Shown here piece by piece: positions 24,029 through 32,492 of a stretch of 54,544 bases of DNA. The notes below the pieces were generated by a model that was not told the DNA's origin, searched no databases, and saw only the letters and a program-made list of their open reading frames with translations. Each line of letters starts with the position of its first letter. Position 1 is the first letter of the stretch. This DNA is from an uncultured Lachnospira sp. (GTDB lineage: Bacteria; Bacillota; Clostridia; Lachnospirales; Lachnospiraceae): the NCBI GenBank assembly GCA_910585095.1, contig CAJUBU010000017.1, positions 1 through 54,544 on the forward strand, written 5' to 3'. Made by a program: the position numbers and the translations under genes.

Positions 24029-26386
24029 ATGACATTAAAAGATTTACCAATAGGAAAGACGGCAATTATTGAAAAAGTTGGGGGTGAGGGGGCATTAAGA
24101 CAACATTTTCTTGACATGGGACTCATACCAAAAGCGAAAGTGAAAATAGTAAAATATGCACCTTTAGGAGACCCAATTGAAATATTGATACATGGATATG
24201 AGCTTACATTGCGCCTTGCCGATGCAGATAAGATTGAAATAACGAAACTTTGTGAAGAAACTGATGAAACGGTTAATATATATGAGGCAAACAGCCGTAA
24301 AAAGCATATGGAGCATCCGGGACTTGGCGAGGGAGGCAAATATCATGCAAAAGAAGATGAACACCCTTTGCCGGACAGTGTAACATTGACATTTGCTCTA
24401 GCAGGTAATCAAAATTGCGGAAAGACTACACTGTTTAATCGATTGACAGGCGCAAATCAACATGTTGGTAATTTTCCGGGTGTTACTGTTGATAGAAAAG
24501 ATGGTGTAATTAAGGGACATCCAAACACGTTGATAACGGATTTGCCAGGTATTTATTCAATGTCGCCTTACAGTAGTGAAGAAATTGTGACAAGGCAATA
24601 TATTTTACAGGAACACCCAAGAGGTATTATTAACATTGTTGATGCTTCTAATATAGAACGCAATCTCTATCTTACAATGCAGCTTATGGAATTAGGTATT
24701 CCTATGGTAGTAGCGTTAAATATGATGGACGAGGTTCGCAAAAATGGCGGCTCTATTCTTATTAATGAGATGGAGCATATGTTAGGCGTTCCAGTCATTC
24801 CTATTTCAGCGGCAAAAAATGAAGGAATTGATGAACTTATCGATCATGCAATTCATGTTGCAAAATATCAGGAAGCACCTAAGAGAATGGACTTTTGTGA
24901 TGCAGATGGGGATAAAAGCGCTATACATAGATGTATACATGGCATTATGCACTTGATAGAAGACCATGCGGCGATGGCTAAGATTCCGATACGATTTGCA
25001 GCATCAAAGCTGGCAGAAAGTGATAAGCGTGTTTTAGATAAGCTTGAGCTTGATGACAATGAGAGTGAAATGCTTGAACATATTATTATTCAAATGGAAA
25101 AAGAAAGCGGACTTGACAGGGCTGCAGCAATAGCTGATATGCGGTTTTCTTTTATCAATAAAGTTTGTCAGGCAACCGTTGTCAAACCAAGAGAAAGCAA
25201 AGAACATGTAAGAAGTAATAAGATTGATAAAGTATTAACAGGAAAATTCACAGCAATTCCAGCGTTTATAGGAATTATGGGTATTGTATTTTGGCTCACC
25301 TTTAATGTGATTGGCGCATGGCTTTCAGATGGTTTTGAAATGCTGATAGAGTGGCTTACGGGTATGGCTGATAAAGCATTAGCTGCAATCAATGTAAATG
25401 AAGCTCTACATTCGTTGATTATTGATGGTATTTTTAGCGGTGTTGGAAGTGTGCTTAGTTTTTTACCTACTATTGTTACATTATTTTTGTTTTTATCGCT
25501 TTTGGAAGATAGTGGATATATGGCAAGAGTAGCATTTTTTATGGATAAACTCTTAAGAAAAATTGGATTGTCTGGAAGAAGTATTGTTCCTATGTTAATT
25601 GGATTTGGCTGTACTGTGCCAGGCGTTATGGCAAGCAGAACATTATCTTCTGAGCGAGACCGAAAAATGACAATACTTTTAACACCTTTTATGAGTTGTT
25701 CGGCAAAATTGCCGATTTATGGATTTTTTACAGCAGCATTTTTCCCTAATTATGAGGCTCTTGTAATGATATTGCTGTATTTTGGTGGAATTGTTATGGG
25801 AATATTGGCAGCGCTTATTATGAGAACAACATTGTTTAAAGGAGAACCTGTGCCATTTGTAATGGAGCTTCCCAATTATCGTTTACCAGGTATTAAAAAT
25901 GTTTTGCAGTTGTTGTGGGAAAAAGCAAAAGATTTTTTACAGAGAGCATTTACTGTTATATTTATAGCAACCATTATTATCTGGTTTTTACAGACGTTTG
26001 ATTTGCATTTTAATATGGTGACGGATTCAAAAGATAGTATCCTTGCGGCGGTGGCAGGTGTGATTTCTCCGATATTTATGCCATTAGGATTTGGTGATTG
26101 GAGAATATCAACAGCCCTTATTTCGGGATTTATGGCAAAAGAAAGTGTTGTATCTACACTGTCTGTGTTAATGCCTATACAGGAAATGTCGGTTGTCTTA
26201 TTAACGCCTGTCAGTACAGCTTCATTGCTTGTATTTTGTCTGCTTTACACACCTTGTATTGCCGCAGTTGCCGCAGTACGCCGAGAGTTAGGAAATAAGT
26301 GGGCAGTAGCTGTTGTCTTTGGGCAGTGTATTATTGCTTGGATAGCGGCGTTTGTGGTAAAACTTGTTTTGGGATTATTAGTGTGA
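24029..26386 (+). CDS. feoB: FeoA-FeoB fusion ferrous iron transporter
   Basis: 785 residues. Residues 1-75 are a FeoA domain (MGLIPKAKVKIVKYAPLGDP), then a charged linker (about 76-118) with HMEHPGLGEGG, then FeoB: G1 GNQNCGKTT, G3 DLPG, G4 NMMD, membrane domain with Gate motifs GFGCTVPGVMASR and FMSCSAKLP. It lacks the acidic insertion seen in the FeoB at 2550. It is the second complete Feo system of the window. The last codons (LLV) and the TGA stop coincide with the left end of the structured repeat at 26381, so the native C-terminus may have been altered. No DtxR-like palindrome is visible upstream. Confidence 0.95.
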   Translation: MTLKDLPIGKTAIIEKVGGEGALRQHFLDMGLIPKAKVKIVKYAPLGDPIEILIHGYELTLRLADADKIEITKLCEETDETVNIYEANSRKKHMEHPGLGEGGKYHAKEDEHPLPDSVTLTFALAGNQNCGKTTLFNRLTGANQHVGNFPGVTVDRKDGVIKGHPNTLITDLPGIYSMSPYSSEEIVTRQYILQEHPRGIINIVDASNIERNLYLTMQLMELGIPMVVALNMMDEVRKNGGSILINEMEHMLGVPVIPISAAKNEGIDELIDHAIHVAKYQEAPKRMDFCDADGDKSAIHRCIHGIMHLIEDHAAMAKIPIRFAASKLAESDKRVLDKLELDDNESEMLEHIIIQMEKESGLDRAAAIADMRFSFINKVCQATVVKPRESKEHVRSNKIDKVLTGKFTAIPAFIGIMGIVFWLTFNVIGAWLSDGFEMLIEWLTGMADKALAAINVNEALHSLIIDGIFSGVGSVLSFLPTIVTLFLFLSLLEDSGYMARVAFFMDKLLRKIGLSGRSIVPMLIGFGCTVPGVMASRTLSSERDRKMTILLTPFMSCSAKLPIYGFFTAAFFPNYEALVMILLYFGGIVMGILAALIMRTTLFKGEPVPFVMELPNYRLPGIKNVLQLLWEKAKDFLQRAFTVIFIATIIIWFLQTFDLHFNMVTDSKDSILAAVAGVISPIFMPLGFGDWRISTALISGFMAKESVVSTLSVLMPIQEMSVVLLTPVSTASLLVFCLLYTPCIAAVAAVRRELGNKWAVAVVFGQCIIAWIAAFVVKLVLGLLV

Positions 26387-26546
26387 AAAATAATGCTGAT
26401 GCATTTATTGTTTCACAAACAAGTTTGTTAACTATTTGTGCCGAAGCGTTACAAATAAGGCTTGATGCGACAATAGAAATCGCCTACGCAACTGCTTTAG
26501 CAGTTTTTTCTATTGCGCAATTCCTACGCTACGCTTTGGAATGGAG
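26381..26546 (+). repeat. Structured interspersed repeat, copy B
   Basis: About 166 bp running from GTGTGAAAAATAATG to GAATGGAG. It is almost identical to copy A (1422-1575) over the last 105 bp, and has a 13-bp insertion, AACAAGTTTGTTA, near 26417. It retains the CAATAGAAA/TTTCTATTG and ACTGCTTTAGCAGT stems; the first terminal stem is partly decayed. Its first GTGTGA supplies the FeoA-FeoB stop codon. Confidence 0.85.
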
Positions 26547-26701
26547 AGGGATGATAAGATATATTTTAATTTTATCAAATAATTAGCAAAGAGGATTGTG
26601 AATATTTGCTTCGCTAATTTGAAAAATAGTAATATGATTTATATATTAGGATGCAAAACATTGTTAGATATAGCTGTTTTGCGAATAATTTTGTATTTAT
26701 C
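26547..26701. other. Intergenic region between repeat and terminator
   Basis: AT-rich and without a gene. Together with the repeat and the terminator it makes up the stretch between the stop of FeoA-FeoB and the minus-strand gene at 26806; I see nothing further in it. Confidence 0.4.
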
Positions 26702-26739
26702 AAAAAATCAGGATTGCCAGATGGCAACCCTGATTTTTT
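26702..26739. terminator. Bidirectional rho-independent terminator
   Basis: AAAAAATCAGG-A-TTGCC-AGAT-GGCAA-C-CCTGATTTTTT is nearly symmetrical with A and T tracts, so it can end transcripts from both sides: FeoA-FeoB on plus and the gene at 26806 on minus. Confidence 0.9.
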
Positions 26740-26805
26740 GATTGATTTCAAAACCATTATTTATATTATAATTTTTATTGCAACAACATAGTGCTTTGTT
26801 ACTTA

Positions 26806-27240
26806 TTAAAAACCACCCTGTACATTGACAGCACTATGACATCTAGGACGACAACCTGAGCATTGGAGCGCTTTTGTTGCAGCTTCATCTGTAGATTTTG
26901 CCCATACTTTGAAAGTAGTTCTATCGCCAGAACCGTATCCATTACCATGATTTTCTCTTGTCACAGTAACTGTATTACCTGCAACAACACAATTCCAACC
27001 ATTTTCACTGTATGCCTCTGTAACAACACCAGTAAATGTTATCTCAATTGTAACGGCAGTGTATATATGTTGTACATCACGACTATGCTCTGCTGCTACT
27101 TCAAATACATTGTGAGAGCCATTCCAATCTTGTACAGAGCGAGCAGAAGCAGTCCAGCAAGTGCTATCGCCACTAGCCATATAAACACCTTCAGAAACGC
27201 TGTCTGTCATAATAAATAAAGGTTTCTTATAATCCTTCAT
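26806..27240 (-). CDS. Hypothetical protein with EGVYMASG leader-like N-terminus and Cys-rich tail
   Basis: 144 residues. It begins MKDYKKPLFIMTDSVSEGVY, then MASGD, resembling the short 'YxxP...EGVYxASG' N-termini of small Clostridia proteins of unknown role. The middle is beta-rich with many aromatic residues (DWNGSHNVFEVAAEHSRD; GWNCVVAGNTVTVTREN; RTTFKVWAKSTDEAA), reminiscent of the carbohydrate-binding CBM2 fold. It ends in CSGCRPRCHSAVNVQGGF with three closely spaced Cys. There is no classical signal peptide. Ribosome site GAAAGGA precedes the ATG. It could be a secreted binding protein or a modified peptide precursor; neither is established. Confidence 0.7.
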   Translation of the reverse strand: MKDYKKPLFIMTDSVSEGVYMASGDSTCWTASARSVQDWNGSHNVFEVAAEHSRDVQHIYTAVTIEITFTGVVTEAYSENGWNCVVAGNTVTVTRENHGNGYGSGDRTTFKVWAKSTDEAATKALQCSGCRPRCHSAVNVQGGF

Positions 27241-27514
27241 AATTAAAAATCCTTTCTTTAATAATATAATAAAAATATGTTGTAATTTTTCATAAAAGCA
27301 ATTAAAACCTTACAAAGCTGCTGCTTTTATGAATATAATAAAGTATATTAAACTACGTACACAAACTAGTATAAATTAATTTTAAATGTTCAATACGGTT
27401 AAGTCAATAGGTTTAAAGTGGTTTTTTTAAGTTTTGATAAAAAGTAGATATAAAGATAATGTATTTTGGTATAATTAACAAAATTTAACAAGATAAATTA
27501 AAAAATAAAAGCTA
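27241..27514. other. Divergent intergenic region
   Basis: AT-rich. It must hold the minus-strand promoter of the gene at 26806, and no clear consensus is seen there. An imperfect hairpin CATAAAAGCA...TGCTTTTATG (about 27291-27331) is the only structure seen. Confidence 0.4.
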
Positions 27515-27567
27515 TTGTTAACTAATATTAAAAATAAGTTGACAATAATAAGCATTCATTGTAAAAT
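27515..27567 (+). promoter_or_regulatory. bioY promoter overlapped by BirA-type operator
   Basis: TTGTTAACT (27515-27523), a 13-base spacer and AGTTGACAA (27537-27545) form the inverted repeat recognised by the biotin repressor BirA in Gram-positives. The right half contains the -35 TTGACA (27539-27544), followed after 17 bases by the -10 TAAAAT (27562-27567). Biotin-dependent repression is expected; birA is not in the window. Confidence 0.75.
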
Positions 27568-27667
27568 CTACTTGGTAAAAATAGTATTGTTGTATAAAAG
27601 ATAAATGTATTATAAATTTTTATGGAATAATATTATAAGAAACAAAAAGAAGAAAGGAAGTTTTTTT

Positions 27668-28270
27668 ATGACAGAGGATAATATTAATATGACAAAAAAT
27701 TTAATAAACAGAGAGGAAGCAAAGGGCAAAACAAAGACAGCAACATTGGTTTTAATTGGATTAATGGCGGCAATTACATGTATTATGGGACCATTTTCAA
27801 TACCATTGCCATTTAATTTAGTGCCGATTTCTTTAACGAATTTGGTGATTTTTTTTACCATATATATATTGGGAATGAAAAAAGGAACGATAAGTTATTG
27901 CATCTATCTGTTGATAGGCTTTGCTGGACTGCCAGTGTTTTCAGGATTTACAGGGGGCGTTGGAAAACTGGTAGGTCCGACAGGCGGTTATTTAATTGGA
28001 TTTATATTTTTGGCGTTGATAGGTGGCTTTTTTGTTGATAAATGGAGTAATAATAGGTGGCTTTGTATGACAGGGATGGTGCTTGGTGAAATTATTATGT
28101 ATATATTTGGTACAGTGTGGCTTGCTTATCAGGCACATATGAATTTTGAAGCAGCTCTTTGGGCTGGTGTTATTCCATTTATTCCAGGCGATTTAATAAA
28201 GATGGTGATGGCAATGATGCTTGGACCTCAAATAAAAAATCGATTGAGGAAAGCAGGTGTAATAGAATAA
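27668..28270 (+). CDS. bioY: Biotin ECF-transporter substrate component BioY
   Basis: 200 residues with about six membrane helices. The BioY signatures are PFSIPLPFNLVPISLTNL near residue 40, then GLPVFSGFTGGVGKLVGPTG and GYLIGF, and the IPFIPGDLIK stretch near the C-terminus. It captures biotin and works alone or with the shared ECF ATPases (not here). ATG 27668 follows GAAAGGAAG; ATG 27605 lacks a ribosome site. The BirA-type operator supports biotin uptake. It has its own promoter. Confidence 0.94.
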   Translation: MTEDNINMTKNLINREEAKGKTKTATLVLIGLMAAITCIMGPFSIPLPFNLVPISLTNLVIFFTIYILGMKKGTISYCIYLLIGFAGLPVFSGFTGGVGKLVGPTGGYLIGFIFLALIGGFFVDKWSNNRWLCMTGMVLGEIIMYIFGTVWLAYQAHMNFEAALWAGVIPFIPGDLIKMVMAMMLGPQIKNRLRKAGVIE

Positions 28271-28294
28271 GAAAATAATATATATTTAGAGTAA

Positions 28295-28392
28295 GGGGCT
28301 GTTGCAAAAAGAATTTTAATTGTTATATATAGTTTTATTTTACCATTATAACTACTATATATAGCATAAAATTTTTATTTTGCAATAGTCTC
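28295..28392. repeat. 98-bp long hairpin, MITE-like
   Basis: Arms GGGGCTGTTGCAAAA (28295-28309) and TTTTGCAATAGTCTC (28378-28392) pair over 15 bp with G-U pairs. Inner arms include TATATATAG/CTATATATA. GGGGCTGTTGCAAA-type ends are common to insertion sequences in Firmicutes, so this may be a MITE that now ends bioY transcription. No repeat transposase is present. Confidence 0.65.
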
Positions 28393-28563
28393 TTGTTGAT
28401 TTTATTGTTGCAATTTTTTTTAGGATATATATAAAAAGCTATTCAGAAAATAAAATTTACGTTAATTTTATGGCAATCTTTAGCAAAATGTAGTAAAATA
28501 TAATTAAATTTTATGATAAAAGAAAAAAGCTTTATAATATTGCTTTAGAAATGGAGGATTGCA

Positions 28564-28854
28564 ATGAGATGTTCAAGAACAGAGCTTGAAGCAGATGTGC
28601 AAAAGTATGAATTAAATAAAAATTTAGAGGATGGATTTGAGCGTTGGTCGGATGTAGTAACAAAAGGCTGGATAGTTACGGATTTTTTAGTTAAGGTTAA
28701 ACGTGAAGATGGAAGTATTGTTTGTCCATATATCAAGCATAGGAGAGGACGTACATTTATAGCTGAAGGAGACTATATTATCATAGAAGATGATGGAACA
28801 AAACATGTGTGTGGTGCAGATAAGATTTTTCAGCGTTACAAAAGATGTGAATAA
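28564..28854 (+). CDS. Small conserved-looking hypothetical protein
   Basis: 96 residues: MRCSRTELEADVQKYELNKN, GWIVTDFLVKVKREDGSIVC, PYIKHRRGRTFIAEGDYIII, EDDGTKHVCGADKIFQRYK. The C-terminal beta-rich part with HRRGRTF and GDYIIxEDDG looks like a small phage-tail or ASCH-like fold, but I cannot assign a function. ATGGAGGATTGCA precedes the start. It lies 56 bp ahead of the thioesterase. Confidence 0.75.
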   Translation: MRCSRTELEADVQKYELNKNLEDGFERWSDVVTKGWIVTDFLVKVKREDGSIVCPYIKHRRGRTFIAEGDYIIIEDDGTKHVCGADKIFQRYKRCE

Positions 28855-28910
28855 TAATGATAATGCGCGGACTTTTGGTTCGTGCATTGTTTTTGAAATA
28901 GAGGATTATT

Positions 28911-29654
28911 ATGATTTACAAACAAACACATATAATAGGAATTGAAGAAATTAATAGTCACTGTGAGGCAACCAATAGAGCATTATTAGTTGCTATGGAA
29001 AATATAGCCTGTGCATATTCTGCTAATGTGGGATATGGGGCAAGAGATATTGAGACGAAAAAACGTGCATGGATATTATTACAATGGAAAATGCAGGTTT
29101 TAAAAAGACCATTTTATAATGAAAAGGTTGAAATTATAACATGGTCAAGAAATATAGATAAATTGTTTGCCTATCGTGATTATGAGATTCGTTATGAAAA
29201 TGGTGAATTGTTAGCGATTGGCACATCCAAATGGCTTTTTATGGATACTGAACGAAAAAGACCTATGCGAATAACAGAAGATGTTATGAAATTATATGGA
29301 AATGAAAATAAATCGGTATTTAAAAAAGATGAAGATAAGATTCAATATGATGAAAACCAATTAAAAGTGGTTAAGAGTCAACCATATAGATTACTTAGAA
29401 GAGATTTTGATATGCACGGTCATATGCACAATATTAATTATTTGGATATGGTATATGAAGTTTTACCTCAAGATGTATATGATACAGTTGATTTTAGGAC
29501 AGTTCATATAGAATATAAGAAGCAAATTCTTCCAGATACAATTGTTTATTGTAAATATTATAAGCAAGATTTTACACATTATGTTATAGTGATAAGTGAT
29601 GAAGGGATACATTCCATTATTGTTTTGACAGAGGCAGATGTTTTACTGTCATAG
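28911..29654 (+). CDS. Acyl-ACP thioesterase
   Basis: 247 residues of double hot-dog fold. The first hot dog has GYGARDIETKKRAWILLQWK. The second carries the catalytic region DFDMHGHMHNINYLDMVYE with the Asn/His pair, and RTVHIEYKKQI. Bacterial acyl-ACP thioesterases of this family release free fatty acids from acyl-ACP. GAGGATTATT precedes the ATG. Confidence 0.9.
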   Translation: MIYKQTHIIGIEEINSHCEATNRALLVAMENIACAYSANVGYGARDIETKKRAWILLQWKMQVLKRPFYNEKVEIITWSRNIDKLFAYRDYEIRYENGELLAIGTSKWLFMDTERKRPMRITEDVMKLYGNENKSVFKKDEDKIQYDENQLKVVKSQPYRLLRRDFDMHGHMHNINYLDMVYEVLPQDVYDTVDFRTVHIEYKKQILPDTIVYCKYYKQDFTHYVIVISDEGIHSIIVLTEADVLLS

Positions 29655-29752
29655 CCTTGTAGTTATAAGGATTTCTGCATATTTGGCTTTTATTATGACA
29701 ATACTATATATACAAGATTTAACATAAAATTGATGAAAGATTGGAGATATGT

Positions 29753-30706
29753 ATGGTAAAGTCAAATGTAAATTTAAGAAAAGTTGCAGTCATTGGTTGT
29801 GGATTTGTGGGTTCAGCATCAGCATTTGCCTTAATGCAAAGCGGATTATTTTCCGAGATGGTATTGATTGATTCAGATGCTGACAAAGCAGAAGGGGAAG
29901 CGCTTGATATCAGCCATGGAACACCGTTTGCAAGACCAATGAAAATATATGCAGGAAGTTATGATGATATTGTCGATGCAGCTATTATAGTGATAACAGC
30001 AGGTGCAAATCAAAAACCAGGCGAGACAAGGCTAGATTTGGTTAAAAAGAATGTGGAGATATTTAAAAATATTATTCCTCAAATAAGTCAAAGAGAATGT
30101 CATGGAATTATTTTGGTAGTAACAAACCCTGTTGATATATTGACATATACAGCCCTTAAAATTAGTGGATTTCCATCAAATCGTGTTATTGGTTCAGGAA
30201 CCGTTCTTGATACAGGACGTATGAAAGAAATTTTAGGAAAAATGTTAAAAGTAGATAGCAGAAGTATTCACGCATTTATTATAGGAGAGCATGGAGATAG
30301 TGAAATTGCCGCTATAAGCAGTGCTAATGTATCAGGAACACCATTAGATGATTTTTATAAATCTCATGCAAGGGGTGAAATAAAGGATTTAGATAAAATT
30401 GCTGAGGAAGTAAAAAACAGTGCATATGAAATTATTGAAAGAAAACATGCAACATACTATGGTATTGCAATGTCTGTAAAGAGGATATGCGAGGCTATTG
30501 TAAGAGATGAAAAGTCAATTTTGCCAATTTCTTCTATTATGGAGGGCGAGTATGGCATTGAAAATGTAGCATTGTCTATGCCAGCTATTGTTGGAAAAGA
30601 TGGTATGGAAAGTAAAATTCCTATCGCTTTAAATTATGATGAGTTAAATAAATTACAAGAATCAGCAAAGACATTAAAACAAGTTATCCAAAATAATGAA
30701 TTGTAA
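29753..30706 (+). CDS. ldh: L-lactate dehydrogenase
   Basis: 317 residues. NAD-binding GCGFVGSASAFALM, the substrate/NAD segment VVTNPVDILTY and the catalytic His in IIGEHGDSEIAAIS are present, with RVIGSGTVLDTGRM. It reduces pyruvate to lactate with NADH in fermentation. Family members are 310-330 residues. The Arg that distinguishes lactate from malate is expected in the ANQKPGETR loop, where GETR is seen, supporting lactate. ATG 29753 has GGAGATATGT upstream. A monocistronic position is likely. Confidence 0.93.
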   Translation: MVKSNVNLRKVAVIGCGFVGSASAFALMQSGLFSEMVLIDSDADKAEGEALDISHGTPFARPMKIYAGSYDDIVDAAIIVITAGANQKPGETRLDLVKKNVEIFKNIIPQISQRECHGIILVVTNPVDILTYTALKISGFPSNRVIGSGTVLDTGRMKEILGKMLKVDSRSIHAFIIGEHGDSEIAAISSANVSGTPLDDFYKSHARGEIKDLDKIAEEVKNSAYEIIERKHATYYGIAMSVKRICEAIVRDEKSILPISSIMEGEYGIENVALSMPAIVGKDGMESKIPIALNYDELNKLQESAKTLKQVIQNNEL

Positions 30707-30751
30707 AGCTTGTATCTTTTTTACACGATAAGAGAAAGGATTTAGCAAATT

Positions 30752-32491
30752 ATGAAACGGATACTGATGTATTTAAGAGGATATCATAAAGAATGTATAT
30801 TAGCGCCATTATTTAAAATGTTGGAAGCAACATTTGAATTATTTGTACCATTAGTAGTATCAGCTATTATTGATATTGGTATAGCTGGACAAGATAAAGG
30901 CTATATTTTTAAAATGTGTTTTATATTGATACTGCTTGCAATTATAGGACTTACTTGTTCAATCACAGCACAATATTTTGCAGCTAAAGCGGCAGTCGGT
31001 TGTGCGACAGGTTTGAGACATCATTTGTTTAGTCATATTCAAAGCTTATCATTTTCAGAATTGGATACAGTAGGAACATCAACTTTGATTACGCGAATGA
31101 CAAGTGATGTTAATCAGGTACAAAATGGTGTTAATCTTGTTTTAAGATTATTTTTACGTTCCCCTTTTATTGTGTTTGGCGCAATGATTATGGCTTTTAC
31201 CATAGACGTTCAGGCAGCATTAGTATTCGTGGCAGCTATTCCAATACTTGCAGTGATTGTGTTTGGAATTATGCTTATTACAAGACCGATGTATAAAAAA
31301 GTGCAGGCAGGGCTTGATAAGATACTTGCAATAACAAGAGAAAATCTTGTTGGCGTAAGGGTGATACGAGCATTTAATAAAGAAAATGAAGAAGTGAGGC
31401 GTTTTAAACAGTCCAACGAAGAACTAAATCATCTGCAAAAATTTGTCGGTAAGATATCAGGTTTAATGAATCCATTGACGTATGTTGTAGTAAATGTGTC
31501 TATTATTGTATTAATTTGGATTGGAGCCATCCGCGTTGACGCTGGAACATTATCGACAGGACAAGTGATTGCTTTATATAATTATATGTCTCAGATACTA
31601 GTGGAGCTTATTAAATTAGCAAATCTTATTATCAGTGTGACAAAGGCGTTGGCATGTGCCAATCGAATTGATGAAATATTTGGTGTTCAGTCGGACATGG
31701 TTGATGGAAAAATTGATATTAAAAAGCAAAAAGAATCTGCTGCCATAACACCAATTATTGAATTTAAAAATGTTTCATTGAGATATAGAGGCGGCGGAGA
31801 AGAGGCTATTTCAGATATTAACTTTAAAGTCAATAAAGGTGAAACCGTAGGTGTGATTGGCGGAACAGGCTCAGGCAAATCTTCTCTTATAGGATTAATT
31901 CCTCGTTTTTACGATGCTACAAAGGGTGAAGTCCTGATTGATGGAGTGAATGTTAAAGAATATACACAGGAATCCATACGGTCAAAAGTTGCAGTCGTTA
32001 TGCAGAAAGCGTTGTTGTTTAAAGGAACCATTCGAGATAATGTAAAATGGGGGAAGCAAGATGCCACCGATGAAGAAGTGATGAAAGCTTTGGAGATATC
32101 TCAGGCAAAAGAATTTGTAGAAAAAAAGGATGGGGTGCTTGATGCTTTTGTAGACCAAGCAGGAAAAAATCTTTCAGGTGGACAAAGGCAAAGGCTTACA
32201 ATTGCTAGGGCAGTTGTTGGGCAGCCTGATATTTTGATTCTTGATGACAGCTCTTCGGCATTGGACTTTGCAACCGATGCAGCGCTTAGAAATTCGATAA
32301 GGAATATGACACCTTCACCAACATTGTTTATTGTTTCTCAAAGAGCAGCATCAATGATGCATGCAGATAAGATTATTGTGTTGGATGACGGCATGGTAAC
32401 AGGTATTGGTACGCATAAAGAACTCCTTGCAAGTTGTGAAGTGTATCAAGAGATATATTATTCGCAATTTAAGACAAAGGAGGAAAAATAA
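30752..32491 (+). CDS. ABC exporter half-transporter (subunit 1 of a heterodimer)
   Basis: 579 residues: an N-terminal six-helix membrane domain (about 1-300) and a nucleotide-binding domain with Walker A GGTGSGKSS, signature LSGGQRQRL, Walker B ILILDDSSSALD. The residue after the Walker B aspartate is Asp, not the catalytic Glu (DDSSSALD), so this subunit probably has a degenerate ATP site. The partner at 32493 has a canonical DEATSSID. Such pairs form one degenerate and one working site. Typical of multidrug exporters; the substrate is unknown. The genes are separated by one base. Confidence 0.95.
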   Translation: MKRILMYLRGYHKECILAPLFKMLEATFELFVPLVVSAIIDIGIAGQDKGYIFKMCFILILLAIIGLTCSITAQYFAAKAAVGCATGLRHHLFSHIQSLSFSELDTVGTSTLITRMTSDVNQVQNGVNLVLRLFLRSPFIVFGAMIMAFTIDVQAALVFVAAIPILAVIVFGIMLITRPMYKKVQAGLDKILAITRENLVGVRVIRAFNKENEEVRRFKQSNEELNHLQKFVGKISGLMNPLTYVVVNVSIIVLIWIGAIRVDAGTLSTGQVIALYNYMSQILVELIKLANLIISVTKALACANRIDEIFGVQSDMVDGKIDIKKQKESAAITPIIEFKNVSLRYRGGGEEAISDINFKVNKGETVGVIGGTGSGKSSLIGLIPRFYDATKGEVLIDGVNVKEYTQESIRSKVAVVMQKALLFKGTIRDNVKWGKQDATDEEVMKALEISQAKEFVEKKDGVLDAFVDQAGKNLSGGQRQRLTIARAVVGQPDILILDDSSSALDFATDAALRNSIRNMTPSPTLFIVSQRAASMMHADKIIVLDDGMVTGIGTHKELLASCEVYQEIYYSQFKTKEEK

Positions 32492-32492
32492 T

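Noticed and set aside
26299..26586. 95-residue plus-strand protein at the end of FeoA-FeoB
   Set aside because: Its frame overlaps the end of the transporter and then reads through the repeat at 26381; no ribosome site.
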